Shown here in pieces: positions 52,799 to 61,577 of a stretch of DNA of 64,000 nucleotides (positions are counted from its first letter, which is position 1; each line of letters begins with the position of its first letter). The DNA comes from Robiginitomaculum sp. (GTDB lineage Bacteria; Pseudomonadota; Alphaproteobacteria; Caulobacterales; Maricaulaceae): contig NVXK01000012.1 in NCBI GenBank assembly GCA_002733905.1, positions 38,362 through 102,361 on the forward strand, read 5' to 3'. The notes beneath the pieces were generated by a model. The model was not told where the DNA came from, did not search any database, and worked only from the letters and a program-made list of their open reading frames with translations. Made by a program: the position numbers and the translations under genes.

Positions 52799-54055
52799 CT
52801 AGGACGCGGCGAACTTCAAAAGTTTGATCGCGTTGAAATCCTGTATGCCGCCGCCGACGCGTTTTGTTGTGTAAAACAAAACATATGGCTTGGCTGAATA
52901 TGGGTCACGCAGGACACGAACGCCTTGACGGTCAACGATAAGATAACCACGACGGAAATCGCCAAATGCGATGGAATAGCTATCCGACGCGACATCTGGC
53001 ATGTCTTCGACTTCGACGACGGGGTAACCTAACAATGTTGAAGCTTGACCACTTTGCAATGATGGCTGCCAAATATAATTTCCATCCGCATCTTTGAACT
53101 TTCTAAGCTGACCAAGTGTGCGGCGGTTCATTGTGAAATTGGCGTTGGCGCGGTAGCGCGGTTTTGGCGCGTAGATAAGATCAATTAGGGAATCAATCGG
53201 AGAATTCGTATCAAATGCACCGTCCGAACCTGTCGCGACATAGCCCATATTGCCCCACGAATGCGCGCTATCGGCAACATTGGTATAGCCCAAAATACCT
53301 TTTGGTTTATTGGTGCCATTCCCGACGGTGAACGCATTGGTTTCTTGCGCGGCAAAGATATCGCGGACTTCATCAGCGAGCCATTGATCCACATCGGCGA
53401 CACCATCATCAAGCAAAAGTTGGGTTGCCGCTGGCATTGCGTAAAGCTCTCCCACAGGAAAATCTAACAGCTCTAATTGCGGCGCTGTGGTTTCTGGACG
53501 CGCGTCGGTTTCTCCGGCCCATCCAGAGGACGCACCATTTATGCTAATCGGTTTTTTGAAACTAGACGCACCTACTTGACGTACGCTGGCAATAGAGCGG
53601 AAAATTGAAGCTTCGCGTAGCGCGCTGTCAATAAGGCTTTCTGTTTGCGCGGGCGCAACATACCCACCTTCACCGCCAACACCTGCATTCGCGCCCTTGC
53701 TTTCCATCGCAAGAAGGCCCGTGCCGTCACCGCTTCGAATATATGATGACCATGCAGATTTGGATTCTGCATTTTGTGTCGCTTTATTAAGTTGAGAGCC
53801 GAGTTGAGAGCCAAGTTGAGGTTGGGCATTATGAATAGACATACGCTCGATACGGCGTGATTGTTGGTCGAGTGCTGTGTTCAAGCGGTCGACTTTTTCT
53901 TCGAGCAAAATATCTGCTGAGTTTTTGGCTTCGATCTCTGCAAGGCGCACATCATTTGCGTCCTTGAAAGCTGAAAATGTTGAGGCAAAGTCAGCATGGG
54001 CAGATTGCAAATCTGTCGGCTGTGCCATTTTAGTTTCTTTGATATGTGTTTTCAC
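52799..54055 (-). CDS. GTA g5: HK97-type major capsid protein
   Basis: A 418-residue HK97-fold capsid protein. Residues 1–105 are a charged helical scaffold (delta) domain, for example DANDVRLAEIEAKNSADILLEEKVDRLNTA, removed by the g4 protease; the mature core has the E-loop and A-domain blocks EGGYVAPAQTESLIDSALREAS, SGWAGETDARPET, NGTNKPKGILGY and LGYPVVEVEDMPDVA. The start is GTG at 54055, with AGGAG six bases before it and a four-base GTGA overlap with g4. A short 12-bp repeat (LGSQ LGSQ) lies in the scaffold part. Closely resembles RcGTA g5. Confidence 0.93.
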   Translation of the reverse strand: MKTHIKETKMAQPTDLQSAHADFASTFSAFKDANDVRLAEIEAKNSADILLEEKVDRLNTALDQQSRRIERMSIHNAQPQLGSQLGSQLNKATQNAESKSAWSSYIRSGDGTGLLAMESKGANAGVGGEGGYVAPAQTESLIDSALREASIFRSIASVRQVGASSFKKPISINGASSGWAGETDARPETTAPQLELLDFPVGELYAMPAATQLLLDDGVADVDQWLADEVRDIFAAQETNAFTVGNGTNKPKGILGYTNVADSAHSWGNMGYVATGSDGAFDTNSPIDSLIDLIYAPKPRYRANANFTMNRRTLGQLRKFKDADGNYIWQPSLQSGQASTLLGYPVVEVEDMPDVASDSYSIAFGDFRRGYLIVDRQGVRVLRDPYSAKPYVLFYTTKRVGGGIQDFNAIKLLKFAAS

Positions 54056-54540
54056 AATATACTCCTAAGTGGGGGTTCAGTACTTATTTGAGGATCGTCA
54101 ATTTGAGTGATGCGCGCATTTCGCAACATCGGGAAGGCGACGATCGAAACCTCCCACAAATCTATTTCAAGCAGTTCGCGTCCAGCTTTCAGCCTCCGCA
54201 TACGTGTCGGTTTATACCCAATAGAGAGGCCAGAAATTGCGCCTGATTTTACCAGCCGCGCAAGACGGTCTGCGGTTTGCGTACCGAGGAAAATTTCGCC
54301 TGATACGAACAGTCCCGTCTTATCCTCGACCACACGTGTCCATATGCCAATCGGCTCTTTGGTCTCATGTCCGAATAACATCGGAAGTTTGGGCGTGCTG
54401 TCTCGGTTTGTATTTTTAAGCAGATAAGCTGCGAATGCACCACGCCTGACAATGTCACCGCCAAGGTCGCGTATATCAAAGAGGCTCGCATAGCCGCTTA
54501 GCCTCAGCGCCTGTGCGCCAATCATTTTTACGTCAATCAT
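54052..54540 (-). CDS. GTA g4: prohead protease
   Basis: A 162-residue serine protease of the HK97 prohead (S78) family, which cuts the scaffold domain off the capsid protein. Seen: GYASLFDIRDLGGDIVRRGAF, a catalytic His in MLFGHETKEPIGIWT and Ser in GAISGLSIGY. Length is a little short but complete. It overlaps the capsid start by four bases and follows g3.5 by 11 bases. Confidence 0.92.
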   Translation of the reverse strand: MIDVKMIGAQALRLSGYASLFDIRDLGGDIVRRGAFAAYLLKNTNRDSTPKLPMLFGHETKEPIGIWTRVVEDKTGLFVSGEIFLGTQTADRLARLVKSGAISGLSIGYKPTRMRRLKAGRELLEIDLWEVSIVAFPMLRNARITQIDDPQISTEPPLRSIL

Positions 54541-54551
54541 GTTGTATCCGT

Positions 54552-54794
54552 TTAGTTTTGAGGCTTGTGGTCAAGCCTGCGTTCGATGCGTGCGAGGGAT
54601 TGCCTTGCCATAATCATTTGTTCCTCGAGCCTGACTAAACGTTCTGCGATTGGCAGCGATGTCGAGGTCGTTTTTTCAAGAATTTGCAAGCGTGTTTCGG
54701 CTGCCCCGCCCCACATAAGAACCGCCGCAGATTGAAGGGCAAATGTTACAATTATGCCTGCGCTCACAGAGCGGTTTATTTGAAACCCGCTCAT
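54552..54794 (-). CDS. GTA g3.5-like small membrane-segment protein
   Basis: An 80-residue protein with one hydrophobic segment (about 11–30, VSAGIIVTFALQSAAVLMWGGAA) and a helical coiled second half (ILEKTTSTSLPIAERLVRLEEQ). Its place between portal and protease and its size match the g3.5 slot of the RcGTA cluster; the function there is uncertain. Start overlaps the portal stop by four bases (ATGA). Confidence 0.7.
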   Translation of the reverse strand: MSGFQINRSVSAGIIVTFALQSAAVLMWGGAAETRLQILEKTTSTSLPIAERLVRLEEQMIMARQSLARIERRLDHKPQN

Positions 54795-55984
54795 TTCGCG
54801 CCTCTTTCATCAGGCATATGTTTTGCAATGCCAACCATGTCGCGTTTCTCGTCATCGCTCAGAAAATCTACATCCTTAAGGCGGTTCCAGATGAGGGCAC
54901 GTTCAGAACTGAGCGCGGGAATTTTATCAAGTTCTACATGTAGACTAAGGTCTTCGCCAAACCAGAGGCCGAGCCATGTGCCAATACTGTCCGCCGTTTT
55001 TTGCACGAGCGGCAATATGGTTTGTCGCCAAAAGGCAAGATTGGCTTCTTTGTAATTGGCGTAAGTATTATCCCCAGGAATGCCAAGCAGCATTGGCGGC
55101 ACGCCGAAGGCAAGCGCGATTTCTCGCGCCGCTTCGCGCCTTGCATTAATAAAATCCATGTCATGGGGGGACATGCTCATGGGTTTCCAATCAAGCCCGC
55201 CTTCTAACAGGAGGGGCCGCCCTGCTGCTTGCGCGCCAGCATGGTTGGTTTCTAATTCTGACTTAAGACGCGCAAATTGTTCATCGCTTAAACGTTCACC
55301 ATTTTTGCCTGCACTGTTATAAATCAGTGCGCCACTGGGCCTTGCGGAATTATCGAGGAGCGCCTTTGTCCATACGCCCCCTGCATTGTGAACATCTACG
55401 GCTTGGGCTGCGGCTTCGAGTGGTGAAAACCCGTAAATATCATCGACGGGATTGAACAGACGCATATGGTGTAATTTGGAACGGCCTGTCAGAGTATCTG
55501 TAATAAAGCACCGCGCACGGCCACCAACTTCATATTCCCAAGATAGAGGACATCCGCGATTATCCGTGCGTACACTCATGCGGTCGGGGCGTAATGTGAA
55601 AAGGGCTTTAGGTACATCGTCAACACATACCACCTCTAAATACCCATTGCCGCTCAGTTGTAAATATCCATAAAGGCTTTCCATTAATTCAGCGCGTGAA
55701 TGGTTTGGGTTTGGGTTATCAAGAAGGGTTTGCACTGGGTCTTGTTGAACGCACTCGCCGTTACGCCGCGTACAAAAGGCAACAGACGCGGCGGCTTCGG
55801 CAATCATGCGGACGCAGCGATATGCAACTGCATTGCGTTGATACCCTTCCCTCGCCAGCCCACTATAATCACGTGATGACCAACGTGCCGCATTGGCAAG
55901 CTGTAAGGCAATAAGAGGGGATGTATGCGTTGAAGATTTTGTATTTTCGGGTCGCGAAAATGCTGTGCGTAACCAAGGTTTCAT
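54791..55984 (-). CDS. GTA g3: portal protein
   Basis: About 397 residues from the ATG at 55984, which has a GGA site seven bases before it (an ATG at 55996 is possible). An HK97-type portal: AYRCVRMIAEAAASVAF, ELMESLYGYLQLSGNGYLEVV, HMRLFNPVDDIYGFSPLEAAAQAV and AFGVPPMLLGIPGDNTYANYKEANLAFWR. It forms the ring for DNA entry and exit. A 17-bp palindrome (56000–56016) lies just before the start. Two non-structural genes separate it from the terminase. Confidence 0.92.
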   Translation of the reverse strand: MKPWLRTAFSRPENTKSSTHTSPLIALQLANAARWSSRDYSGLAREGYQRNAVAYRCVRMIAEAAASVAFCTRRNGECVQQDPVQTLLDNPNPNHSRAELMESLYGYLQLSGNGYLEVVCVDDVPKALFTLRPDRMSVRTDNRGCPLSWEYEVGGRARCFITDTLTGRSKLHHMRLFNPVDDIYGFSPLEAAAQAVDVHNAGGVWTKALLDNSARPSGALIYNSAGKNGERLSDEQFARLKSELETNHAGAQAAGRPLLLEGGLDWKPMSMSPHDMDFINARREAAREIALAFGVPPMLLGIPGDNTYANYKEANLAFWRQTILPLVQKTADSIGTWLGLWFGEDLSLHVELDKIPALSSERALIWNRLKDVDFLSDDEKRDMVGIAKHMPDERGAK

Positions 55985-55999
55985 AAATACATCCATCTT

Positions 56000-56016
56000 C
56001 GTTATTTAAAATAACG
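56000..56016. repeat. 17-bp palindrome before the portal gene
   Basis: CGTTATTT and AAATAACG flank a single base, 15 bases upstream of the portal ATG at 55984. It is too tight to form a useful hairpin loop, so a protein-binding site or chance are both possible. Confidence 0.35.
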
Positions 56017-56067
56017 GGTTAAATCCAAAATCAATTCCGTGTGGAAAATGACTATGAATGAAACCTA

Positions 56068-56084
56068 CCCCGCCAAGGCAGGGG
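56068..56084 (-). terminator. GC-rich hairpin after the TPR-like gene
   Basis: CCCCGCC, AA, GGC, A, GGGG: a stem with one bulged base, about 50 bases past the stop of the minus-strand helical-repeat gene. No T-run follows, so it may be a weak terminator separating the inserted genes from the portal operon. Confidence 0.35.
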
Positions 56085-56133
56085 GAGGATTTATCTACTG
56101 ATTATTTATAAAATGGCAGTAAAACTTAGAAAG

Positions 56134-56565
56134 TTACGCAACGCCCATGAGGGAGAAAGTTGCGGGTGCTTCGTCTTGACCTGCATATCTAAGCGCTTCT
56201 TTATAATTTATGCGAATATCTTCGCGTAATCCTTCGGCGCCCAAAAGAGAGGCAATGGTGATTGCACTTCTATAAGCAAGGATTGCGTGTTCAAGGGCAC
56301 GCATATCAACTTCATTTTTACCAACGGACAAAAGAACATCACCCAATTTCTTTTGAATATGGGCATTTTCAATCGGCGTAGAAGACTGGCTGTATAGTTC
56401 TTCTGTGGAACGCATGGCTTGCACAGCGTCAATGAGGGGATCAATATCGCCAGTATCACACGCGAGAACGATCATCTTCAATGCCATTTCACGGTTTAAA
56501 TCCGCAAGCTCTTCTGTTGCCTCTTTTTGTTTTTGACGTAAAAACAATTTGTTAAACTTAGGCAT
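56134..56565 (-). CDS. Helical-repeat (TPR-like) protein inside the GTA cluster
   Basis: About 143 residues from the ATG at 56565, supported by GGAG six bases upstream. All-helical: an N-terminal basic helix KFNKLFLRQKQKEATEELADLNREMALKM and then two to three amphipathic pairs, KKLGDVLLSVGKNEVDMRALEHAILAYRSAITIA, which look like TPR or SEL1-type helices. Not a known GTA structural gene; I recognise no specific family. It sits between portal and terminase, where RcGTA has nothing. It may be an ordinary neighbour that moved in. Confidence 0.55.
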   Translation of the reverse strand: MPKFNKLFLRQKQKEATEELADLNREMALKMIVLACDTGDIDPLIDAVQAMRSTEELYSQSSTPIENAHIQKKLGDVLLSVGKNEVDMRALEHAILAYRSAITIASLLGAEGLREDIRINYKEALRYAGQDEAPATFSLMGVA

Positions 56566-56671
56566 AATATTCTCCACACCTGTGTATCACTCTTTAATTT
56601 TGAGTATGCATTATGGGAGAATTGTGGTTAAAAAGAGTTTAAAAATTAGGGTAAATAAGCGGTTAATATCA

Positions 56672-57178
56672 TTATTTTTGAATATTATTCCACAAACCCT
56701 TGGCATAGGCATCAAAATCATCCCCTGTTTGTAAACGGTAGAGGGGAAATTGTGCATGCGAGAAAATAGCGTCTTTGAAAGAATCGCTCAACTCAGCCTG
56801 AGCTGTTTTATGGGAAGACCCGTCCAATTCTATTGCACAGACAAAGCTTCCATCGCCCTTACAAATCACAAAATCAACATGGCGAGATTTAATACGGCCA
56901 CGATATTGCCATTTTAAACGTTGGTCTTTGATATCGAGGCGCACACGTAAAACATCTTCCAACCGCACTTTGGTAAACACATGAAACCCACGCGGCATAT
57001 GGCGAATAAGTGCGTAGAAAAATGCGTTTTCAGCTTGATTTACAAAAATATTCCCACGTGTTTCATAGGCATGTAACGTCTTTTTATCTGCTTGCGTGGT
57101 CGTTGGCGCTTGCCATTTTTGGTTCAAAACCACCCAAATGACAAAACCACATATAATCAAAACAATAAATATTTCCAT
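56672..57178 (-). CDS. DUF2726 protein (nuclease-like) inside the GTA cluster
   Basis: A 168-residue protein with an N-terminal membrane helix (about 2–19) and then a DUF2726 domain: ENAFFYALIRHMP, then FTKVRLEDVLRVRLD, HVDFVICKGDGSFVCAIELDGSSHK and YRLQTGDDF. DUF2726 is related to the PD-(D/E)XK nuclease fold, where the Asp of VDFVI and the Glu of CAIELDG hold the metal. Function is unknown. Membrane anchoring suggests a cytoplasmic enzyme tied to the inner membrane. It lies between the terminase and the helical-repeat gene. Confidence 0.7.
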   Translation of the reverse strand: MEIFIVLIICGFVIWVVLNQKWQAPTTTQADKKTLHAYETRGNIFVNQAENAFFYALIRHMPRGFHVFTKVRLEDVLRVRLDIKDQRLKWQYRGRIKSRHVDFVICKGDGSFVCAIELDGSSHKTAQAELSDSFKDAIFSHAQFPLYRLQTGDDFDAYAKGLWNNIQK

Positions 57179-57216
57179 GCCGCTTTTGTGCGTGAAAACG
57201 AACCGAGCTACAAGCT

Positions 57217-58467
57217 TTATAATTGCCGCAACCGTGGTTGGGCACGAGGTTTTAGTAATAAATCATTTACGGCCCAAACAAGGGCATCTGCTCTATCGGG
57301 GCTTTTGGTGCTCTTGCCCATCTGTGTTCCAAGTTCGCAAAGCTCATCCTCAAGCTTACAAAAATGGCCGATATGTTTGACCATGCCTTGTTCATACAAT
57401 GCCGCCACAGGTTCTGCGCGGGCTGTTTTTGATTTGGAGGCATAGACGGTACGGATTGGAATATTTGCGTTAATCGCGTTAAATACACTTTTGACCATTT
57501 CTCCGCCCTGATTAATTTCTACGAGAATATAGGCGGCGTCCCATTTTTGAAACATCGCATATGCATGTCGCGCCCACCGATCAGGCGACAAGCCCTGCAC
57601 AGTTTCATCCGCAAGGATGTATGCCGCTCTGCGGTGTTCATGCTGACGACATCCCGCGATAATAATACCGCAACTGTCGGCACGTTCACCGCTTGTGATT
57701 GGCGGATCTATGGCGACAATAATTTTATCGAGGTCGGGTCTGTATTTGACATATGCGTTTTCGATCATATTACGTGTCCACAATGCCCCTTGAATATCAT
57801 CAAGGATTTCACCGTTCAATTCTTGCCGACCCAAACGTGTCCCCCCATATGTTTCAAAAATTGTTGAAATGAAAACAGACGATAAATTTGCTTTATTGTC
57901 GAGGGTCGCGGCTTTGGTAATAACGACACCCTCTTGCTGCATCAGTGTTCGCAATGGTGGTGTTGGCTTGGGTGTAGATGTCAAAACAAGCCGTGGATGC
58001 TCCCCAAGACGTAGGCCAAAACGTAAGTTCGAAAGTGTGTCTTCGGGATATTCCCATGCACAAAATTCGTCCCCCCAGCCTGCGTCAAATTGCGGGCCAC
58101 GTAAACCATCCGGGTCTTGAGACGAGAACACATATCCTATAGCCCCATTTGGCCAGACCAGTCTGCGGCGTGAGCTTTCGTAAATGGGGCGTTCAAACGG
58201 AAACCCGATATTTAGCAATCCGCTTTCGCCTTCAATCATCACCTCGCGTGCGTCCGCATAAGTCGGTGCTACCAAGGCAATACGTCCTGCGCCATTTTTG
58301 ACTTGTGCACGTATCCACTCTGCGCCTGCCCGCGTTTTACCTGCGCCGCGTCCGCCAAGAAACAGCCAGACAATCCAATCCCCATCTGGGGCAAGTTGTG
58401 AGGTGCGCGCCGTATAGCGCCAACTGTTTTCGAGGGTAACAAAGTCCCTATGGGTCAAGGCTTCCAT
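57217..58467 (-). CDS. GTA g2: large terminase (packaging ATPase–nuclease)
   Basis: About 416 residues from the ATG at 58467 (MEALTHRDF), which overlaps the end of g1 by 20 bases; a longer in-frame start at 58602 would overlap g1 more and adds nothing conserved. Seen: Walker A GGRGAGKTRAG (about 38–48), adenine-binding APTYADAREVMIEG, Walker B DAGWGDEFCAWE, and the RNase H-like nuclease with IIVAIDPPITSGERADSCGI and SPDRADALVWAVNDLL. It packages fragments of host DNA in GTA heads. Confidence 0.93.
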   Translation of the reverse strand: MEALTHRDFVTLENSWRYTARTSQLAPDGDWIVWLFLGGRGAGKTRAGAEWIRAQVKNGAGRIALVAPTYADAREVMIEGESGLLNIGFPFERPIYESSRRRLVWPNGAIGYVFSSQDPDGLRGPQFDAGWGDEFCAWEYPEDTLSNLRFGLRLGEHPRLVLTSTPKPTPPLRTLMQQEGVVITKAATLDNKANLSSVFISTIFETYGGTRLGRQELNGEILDDIQGALWTRNMIENAYVKYRPDLDKIIVAIDPPITSGERADSCGIIIAGCRQHEHRRAAYILADETVQGLSPDRWARHAYAMFQKWDAAYILVEINQGGEMVKSVFNAINANIPIRTVYASKSKTARAEPVAALYEQGMVKHIGHFCKLEDELCELGTQMGKSTKSPDRADALVWAVNDLLLKPRAQPRLRQL

Positions 58468-58822
58468 CACTGATATCTGGGTCTGTATCTCGGCGGAGGC
58501 GAGTATAGATGCTGTTAAGTCGATCTTGGATGACACGCATTTCCGCGTCATTTGGTGGGGGGATTTTGTCATAGGGGATATGGGTGTTTTCGTCTGTCTC
58601 ACTTTCTATTTGTGAGTTTTGTTTCTCGTCTTGGTCATCGACGATTTGGGTGAGTTTATAAACTGCGCTTAAGGCCTTGGCACGCCGTTCTACCTCTGTG
58701 GCGGCGTCTGTCAAAAACTGAATGTCGAGTTGTTCAATTGCCATGCAAATATTCTGGCGCACGACGTCCATTGCGGGCGGCGTATTCGTAAGATTGTTTT
58801 TATCTACAGACTGGGTTTTCAT
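58448..58822 (-). CDS. GTA g1: small terminase-like protein
   Basis: A 124-residue protein with a helical hairpin MAIEQLDIQFLTDAATEVERRAKALSAVYKLTQIV, an acidic linker (DDQDEKQNSQIESETDENTH) and a basic end YTRLRRDTDPD. By place (before the terminase, overlapping it by 20 bases) and size it fits RcGTA g1, the small terminase; sequence alone is only suggestive. The first ATG (58822) has an AGAGG directly next to it, so the true start may be a little further in. Confidence 0.6.
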   Translation of the reverse strand: MKTQSVDKNNLTNTPPAMDVVRQNICMAIEQLDIQFLTDAATEVERRAKALSAVYKLTQIVDDQDEKQNSQIESETDENTHIPYDKIPPPNDAEMRVIQDRLNSIYTRLRRDTDPDISDGSLDP

Positions 58823-58875
58823 CCTCTATAATATGAGAGAATTCACACATACGAGGATTAGTCTCAAAGAAAAAC

Positions 58876-59376
58876 CTATTCTTCTTCGCTGCCCTGCTCA
58901 TTATCCTGATCACTACCTTGCGGTGATACATCAGGTTCGCCGGGCCAAATGACAATATGTTTTGGATGGTCTTTTTCGATGACATCAAGCTCGCTATATG
59001 TCGCATTTTGCACACTCATACCTGCGTCATGTATTGTTTGACGTGAACCACTGACCAAATGATGCCAATGGAATAAATCTTCACCATTCGCAACAAGGCG
59101 GTAAGCACATGTATGGGGCATCCATTTCAGCACACCTGCATTTTCTGGCGTTAGTTGTACACAATCGGGAACCTGTACTGTGCGGTTTGGATAGTCACTA
59201 CAACTGCATGAGTTTTTGTCAAAAAGCTTGCAGGTTACATCTGTAACATAAATTGCACCTGTGTCTTCGTCTTCCATACGCAGGCAACAGCATTTGCCGC
59301 AACCATCGCAAAGGCTTTCCCATTCAGACTTACTCATATCCGACATGGGTTTGGTTTTCCAAAATTCTTTACTCAT
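58876..59376 (-). CDS. YcgN family cysteine-cluster protein
   Basis: About 166 residues from the ATG at 59376 (MSKEFWKTK); an upstream start would add 22 residues. Cysteines in CDGCGKCCCLR, CKLFDKNSCSCSDYPNR and PDCVQL form the metal- or Fe–S-binding pattern of the YcgN/UPF0153 family, found widely in proteobacteria, of unknown function. The last residues are acidic. It runs in the same direction as the GTA cluster but is 53 bases upstream of g1 and probably a separate unit. It is divergent from the PBP1A gene, with an ATTAACGTTAAT palindrome (59419–59430) in the gap. Confidence 0.8.
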   Translation of the reverse strand: MSKEFWKTKPMSDMSKSEWESLCDGCGKCCCLRMEDEDTGAIYVTDVTCKLFDKNSCSCSDYPNRTVQVPDCVQLTPENAGVLKWMPHTCAYRLVANGEDLFHWHHLVSGSRQTIHDAGMSVQNATYSELDVIEKDHPKHIVIWPGEPDVSPQGSDQDNEQGSEEE

Positions 59377-59470
59377 ATTGATCTGCTTTGTTGGTCTTTG
59401 GTCATATATTGGCTGCACATTAACGTTAATTTTAATGGGCAAAGCGGCCTTTTAAGGGTAAAGAAGCCAT

Positions 59471-61462
59471 ATGTACACCTTTAGAGCAGATATTGGCGCA
59501 GCCAATGACAATAAAAAGCTAAAGAAACGCCGCCTGTTTTGGGGTGCGGTTCTCGGTTTGGCTGTTATTGGCTCTATTAGCTATATTGAGGGTAAACGTT
59601 ATTTGCTTGACGGTTTGCCTGAACTGCCGACCAAAGAGTCGATGTGGGCGGTCAATGTGAAACCGAACATAACTTTGCTGGATAAAGGCGGGAATGTTAT
59701 CGGGCACCGTGGGCCGCATTATGGTCGCCCTCTTAAACTTACAGAAATGCCGAGCCATTTGAGTGATGCTTTCCTCGCAATCGAAGATCAACGGTTTTAT
59801 GAACACCCTGGCATTGACCGCAAAGCAATATTGCGTGCGGCTGTGGCCAATTTAAAAACAGGGCACAGATCACAAGGCGGGTCGACGCTTACCCAGCAAC
59901 TCGTCAAAAACATGGTTTTAACGCCAGATAAAACCTACAAACGTAAATTTCAAGAAATGTGGCTGTCCTATCAAATGGAACAGGTCATGACGAAGCATGA
60001 AATATTTGAACTTTATCTCAACCGTATTGATATGGGAAACAGGTCTTTTGGGGTGGAGGCGGCGGCGCAAAGATATTTTGGTAAATCGGCAACACAAGTC
60101 AGTTTGGCAGAAGCGGCTGTTTTAGCCGCAATTCCAAAAGCAACGAATAGTTACGACCCGATTAAACATCCTGCGGCCTCTCAAAAACGGGCACAACTCG
60201 TTTTGTACGAAATGATGGCACAAGGCAAAATTTCACCGTCTGAAATGTCTGAAGCGGAACTGAATACAGCCAAAATTGTTTCAAACACAGTCACATATAT
60301 CGACGCGAACACACTTGGTCATATTTTTGATATGGTCACAGAAAAAGCAGACTCCTTGCTTGGATCAAAAACCAAGGATTTGATTATACGCACAACTATT
60401 GACACTGATTTACAAAAGCATGCGTTTAATGCCGTTACTTCGATTTTGGATAAAAATGAAAAACGTAAAAAAGTAACGGAAGGCGCATTGGTCAGTATCG
60501 AAACAGAAACTGGCGCCATCGTCGCCCTCATCGGGGGGCGTGATTATAATAAAAGCAAGTTCAACCGTGCGACCCAAGCACAACGCCAACCGGGGTCTGC
60601 GTTCAAAGCATTTGTTTATGCCGCTGCTCTCGAAGCGGGGCTAACACCTGGCACAGTACGCATTGATGAACCCATTGACATTAACGGCTGGAAGCCCGGA
60701 AATTATACCAATCGCTACCGTGGTCCTATGACCTTGCGCGAAGCATTACGCCTTTCCATCAACACGGTTGCGGCTCAAGTTGGCGCAGAAATTGGCCCAG
60801 ATAAAGTCGTGGAAATTGCCAAACGTTTTGGCATTACCAGCAAGCTTGGCGCTCATTATTCCATTGCCCTTGGTTCATCAGAAGTGAACCTGCTCGACTT
60901 GACTTCGGCCTATATGGTATTTGCCAATGAGGGCCTTCGTCGCCCCCCCTATATCATTGAACACATTAGTGACACTGCCAATACAGAGCTTTATACACGT
61001 AAGCCGTCTGTTCCAGAGCGCGTTTACGCCCTTCCCTATGCAAGACAAATGACGGGTATGTTACGTGATGTTGTTGAGGGCGGCACAGGCCATGGTGCAC
61101 GTTTTGGCAAACGTCAATTAGCAGGAAAAACGGGGACGTCTCAAGATTACCGAGATGCATGGTTTATTGGTTTTTCCGCGGATTATACGACGGGCGTATG
61201 GCTCGGCAATGATGACAATTCACCAACGCGGCGCATTACAGGGGGGCTACTGCCTGTGGATACTTGGAAAGCCTTTATGATAAAAGCCCATAAAGGTAAA
61301 AAACGCCGTCCCCTTCACGCGCCAGACCCACTTATCGATGATACTGAAACGCAGGTTCTCGTAAGTTTTTACCATAATTTGTCAGAGCAATTTATTTCCG
61401 AACGCAATCTCGCCAATGGGCTAAAACCACAAACGGCCTCTCTTAACAGCAATAACCGCTAA
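59471..61462 (+). CDS. Penicillin-binding protein 1A-type peptidoglycan synthase
   Basis: A 663-residue bifunctional class A PBP. Order of parts: short cytoplasmic tail, membrane helix (about 22–40), GT51 glycosyltransferase (catalytic Glu105 in AIEDQRFYEHPGI, then GGSTLTQQLVKN), and a transpeptidase with SxxK Ser in PGSAFKAFVY (about 375), SxN in SINTV and KTGTS (about 553). It polymerises and cross-links peptidoglycan on the outer face of the inner membrane. Length and motif spacing fit PbpC/PBP1A-like forms of alphaproteobacteria. Confidence 0.93.
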   Translation: MYTFRADIGAANDNKKLKKRRLFWGAVLGLAVIGSISYIEGKRYLLDGLPELPTKESMWAVNVKPNITLLDKGGNVIGHRGPHYGRPLKLTEMPSHLSDAFLAIEDQRFYEHPGIDRKAILRAAVANLKTGHRSQGGSTLTQQLVKNMVLTPDKTYKRKFQEMWLSYQMEQVMTKHEIFELYLNRIDMGNRSFGVEAAAQRYFGKSATQVSLAEAAVLAAIPKATNSYDPIKHPAASQKRAQLVLYEMMAQGKISPSEMSEAELNTAKIVSNTVTYIDANTLGHIFDMVTEKADSLLGSKTKDLIIRTTIDTDLQKHAFNAVTSILDKNEKRKKVTEGALVSIETETGAIVALIGGRDYNKSKFNRATQAQRQPGSAFKAFVYAAALEAGLTPGTVRIDEPIDINGWKPGNYTNRYRGPMTLREALRLSINTVAAQVGAEIGPDKVVEIAKRFGITSKLGAHYSIALGSSEVNLLDLTSAYMVFANEGLRRPPYIIEHISDTANTELYTRKPSVPERVYALPYARQMTGMLRDVVEGGTGHGARFGKRQLAGKTGTSQDYRDAWFIGFSADYTTGVWLGNDDNSPTRRITGGLLPVDTWKAFMIKAHKGKKRRPLHAPDPLIDDTETQVLVSFYHNLSEQFISERNLANGLKPQTASLNSNNR

Positions 61463-61577
61463 GAGACATCTGTCCGAAGTTTAATCATCCTGTCATCCAA
61501 AATTAAAGCTATTTTAACCCGCAGACTTGATTTTATGGTACGTTATTACATACACCATATATAGAAAGTTCAGCCCT

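Noticed and set aside
45461-58822. Interpreting the phage-like cluster as a prophage
   Set aside because: No integrase, repressor, replication, lysis gene or att-like ends were seen, and the gene order and protein families match RcGTA-type gene transfer agents.
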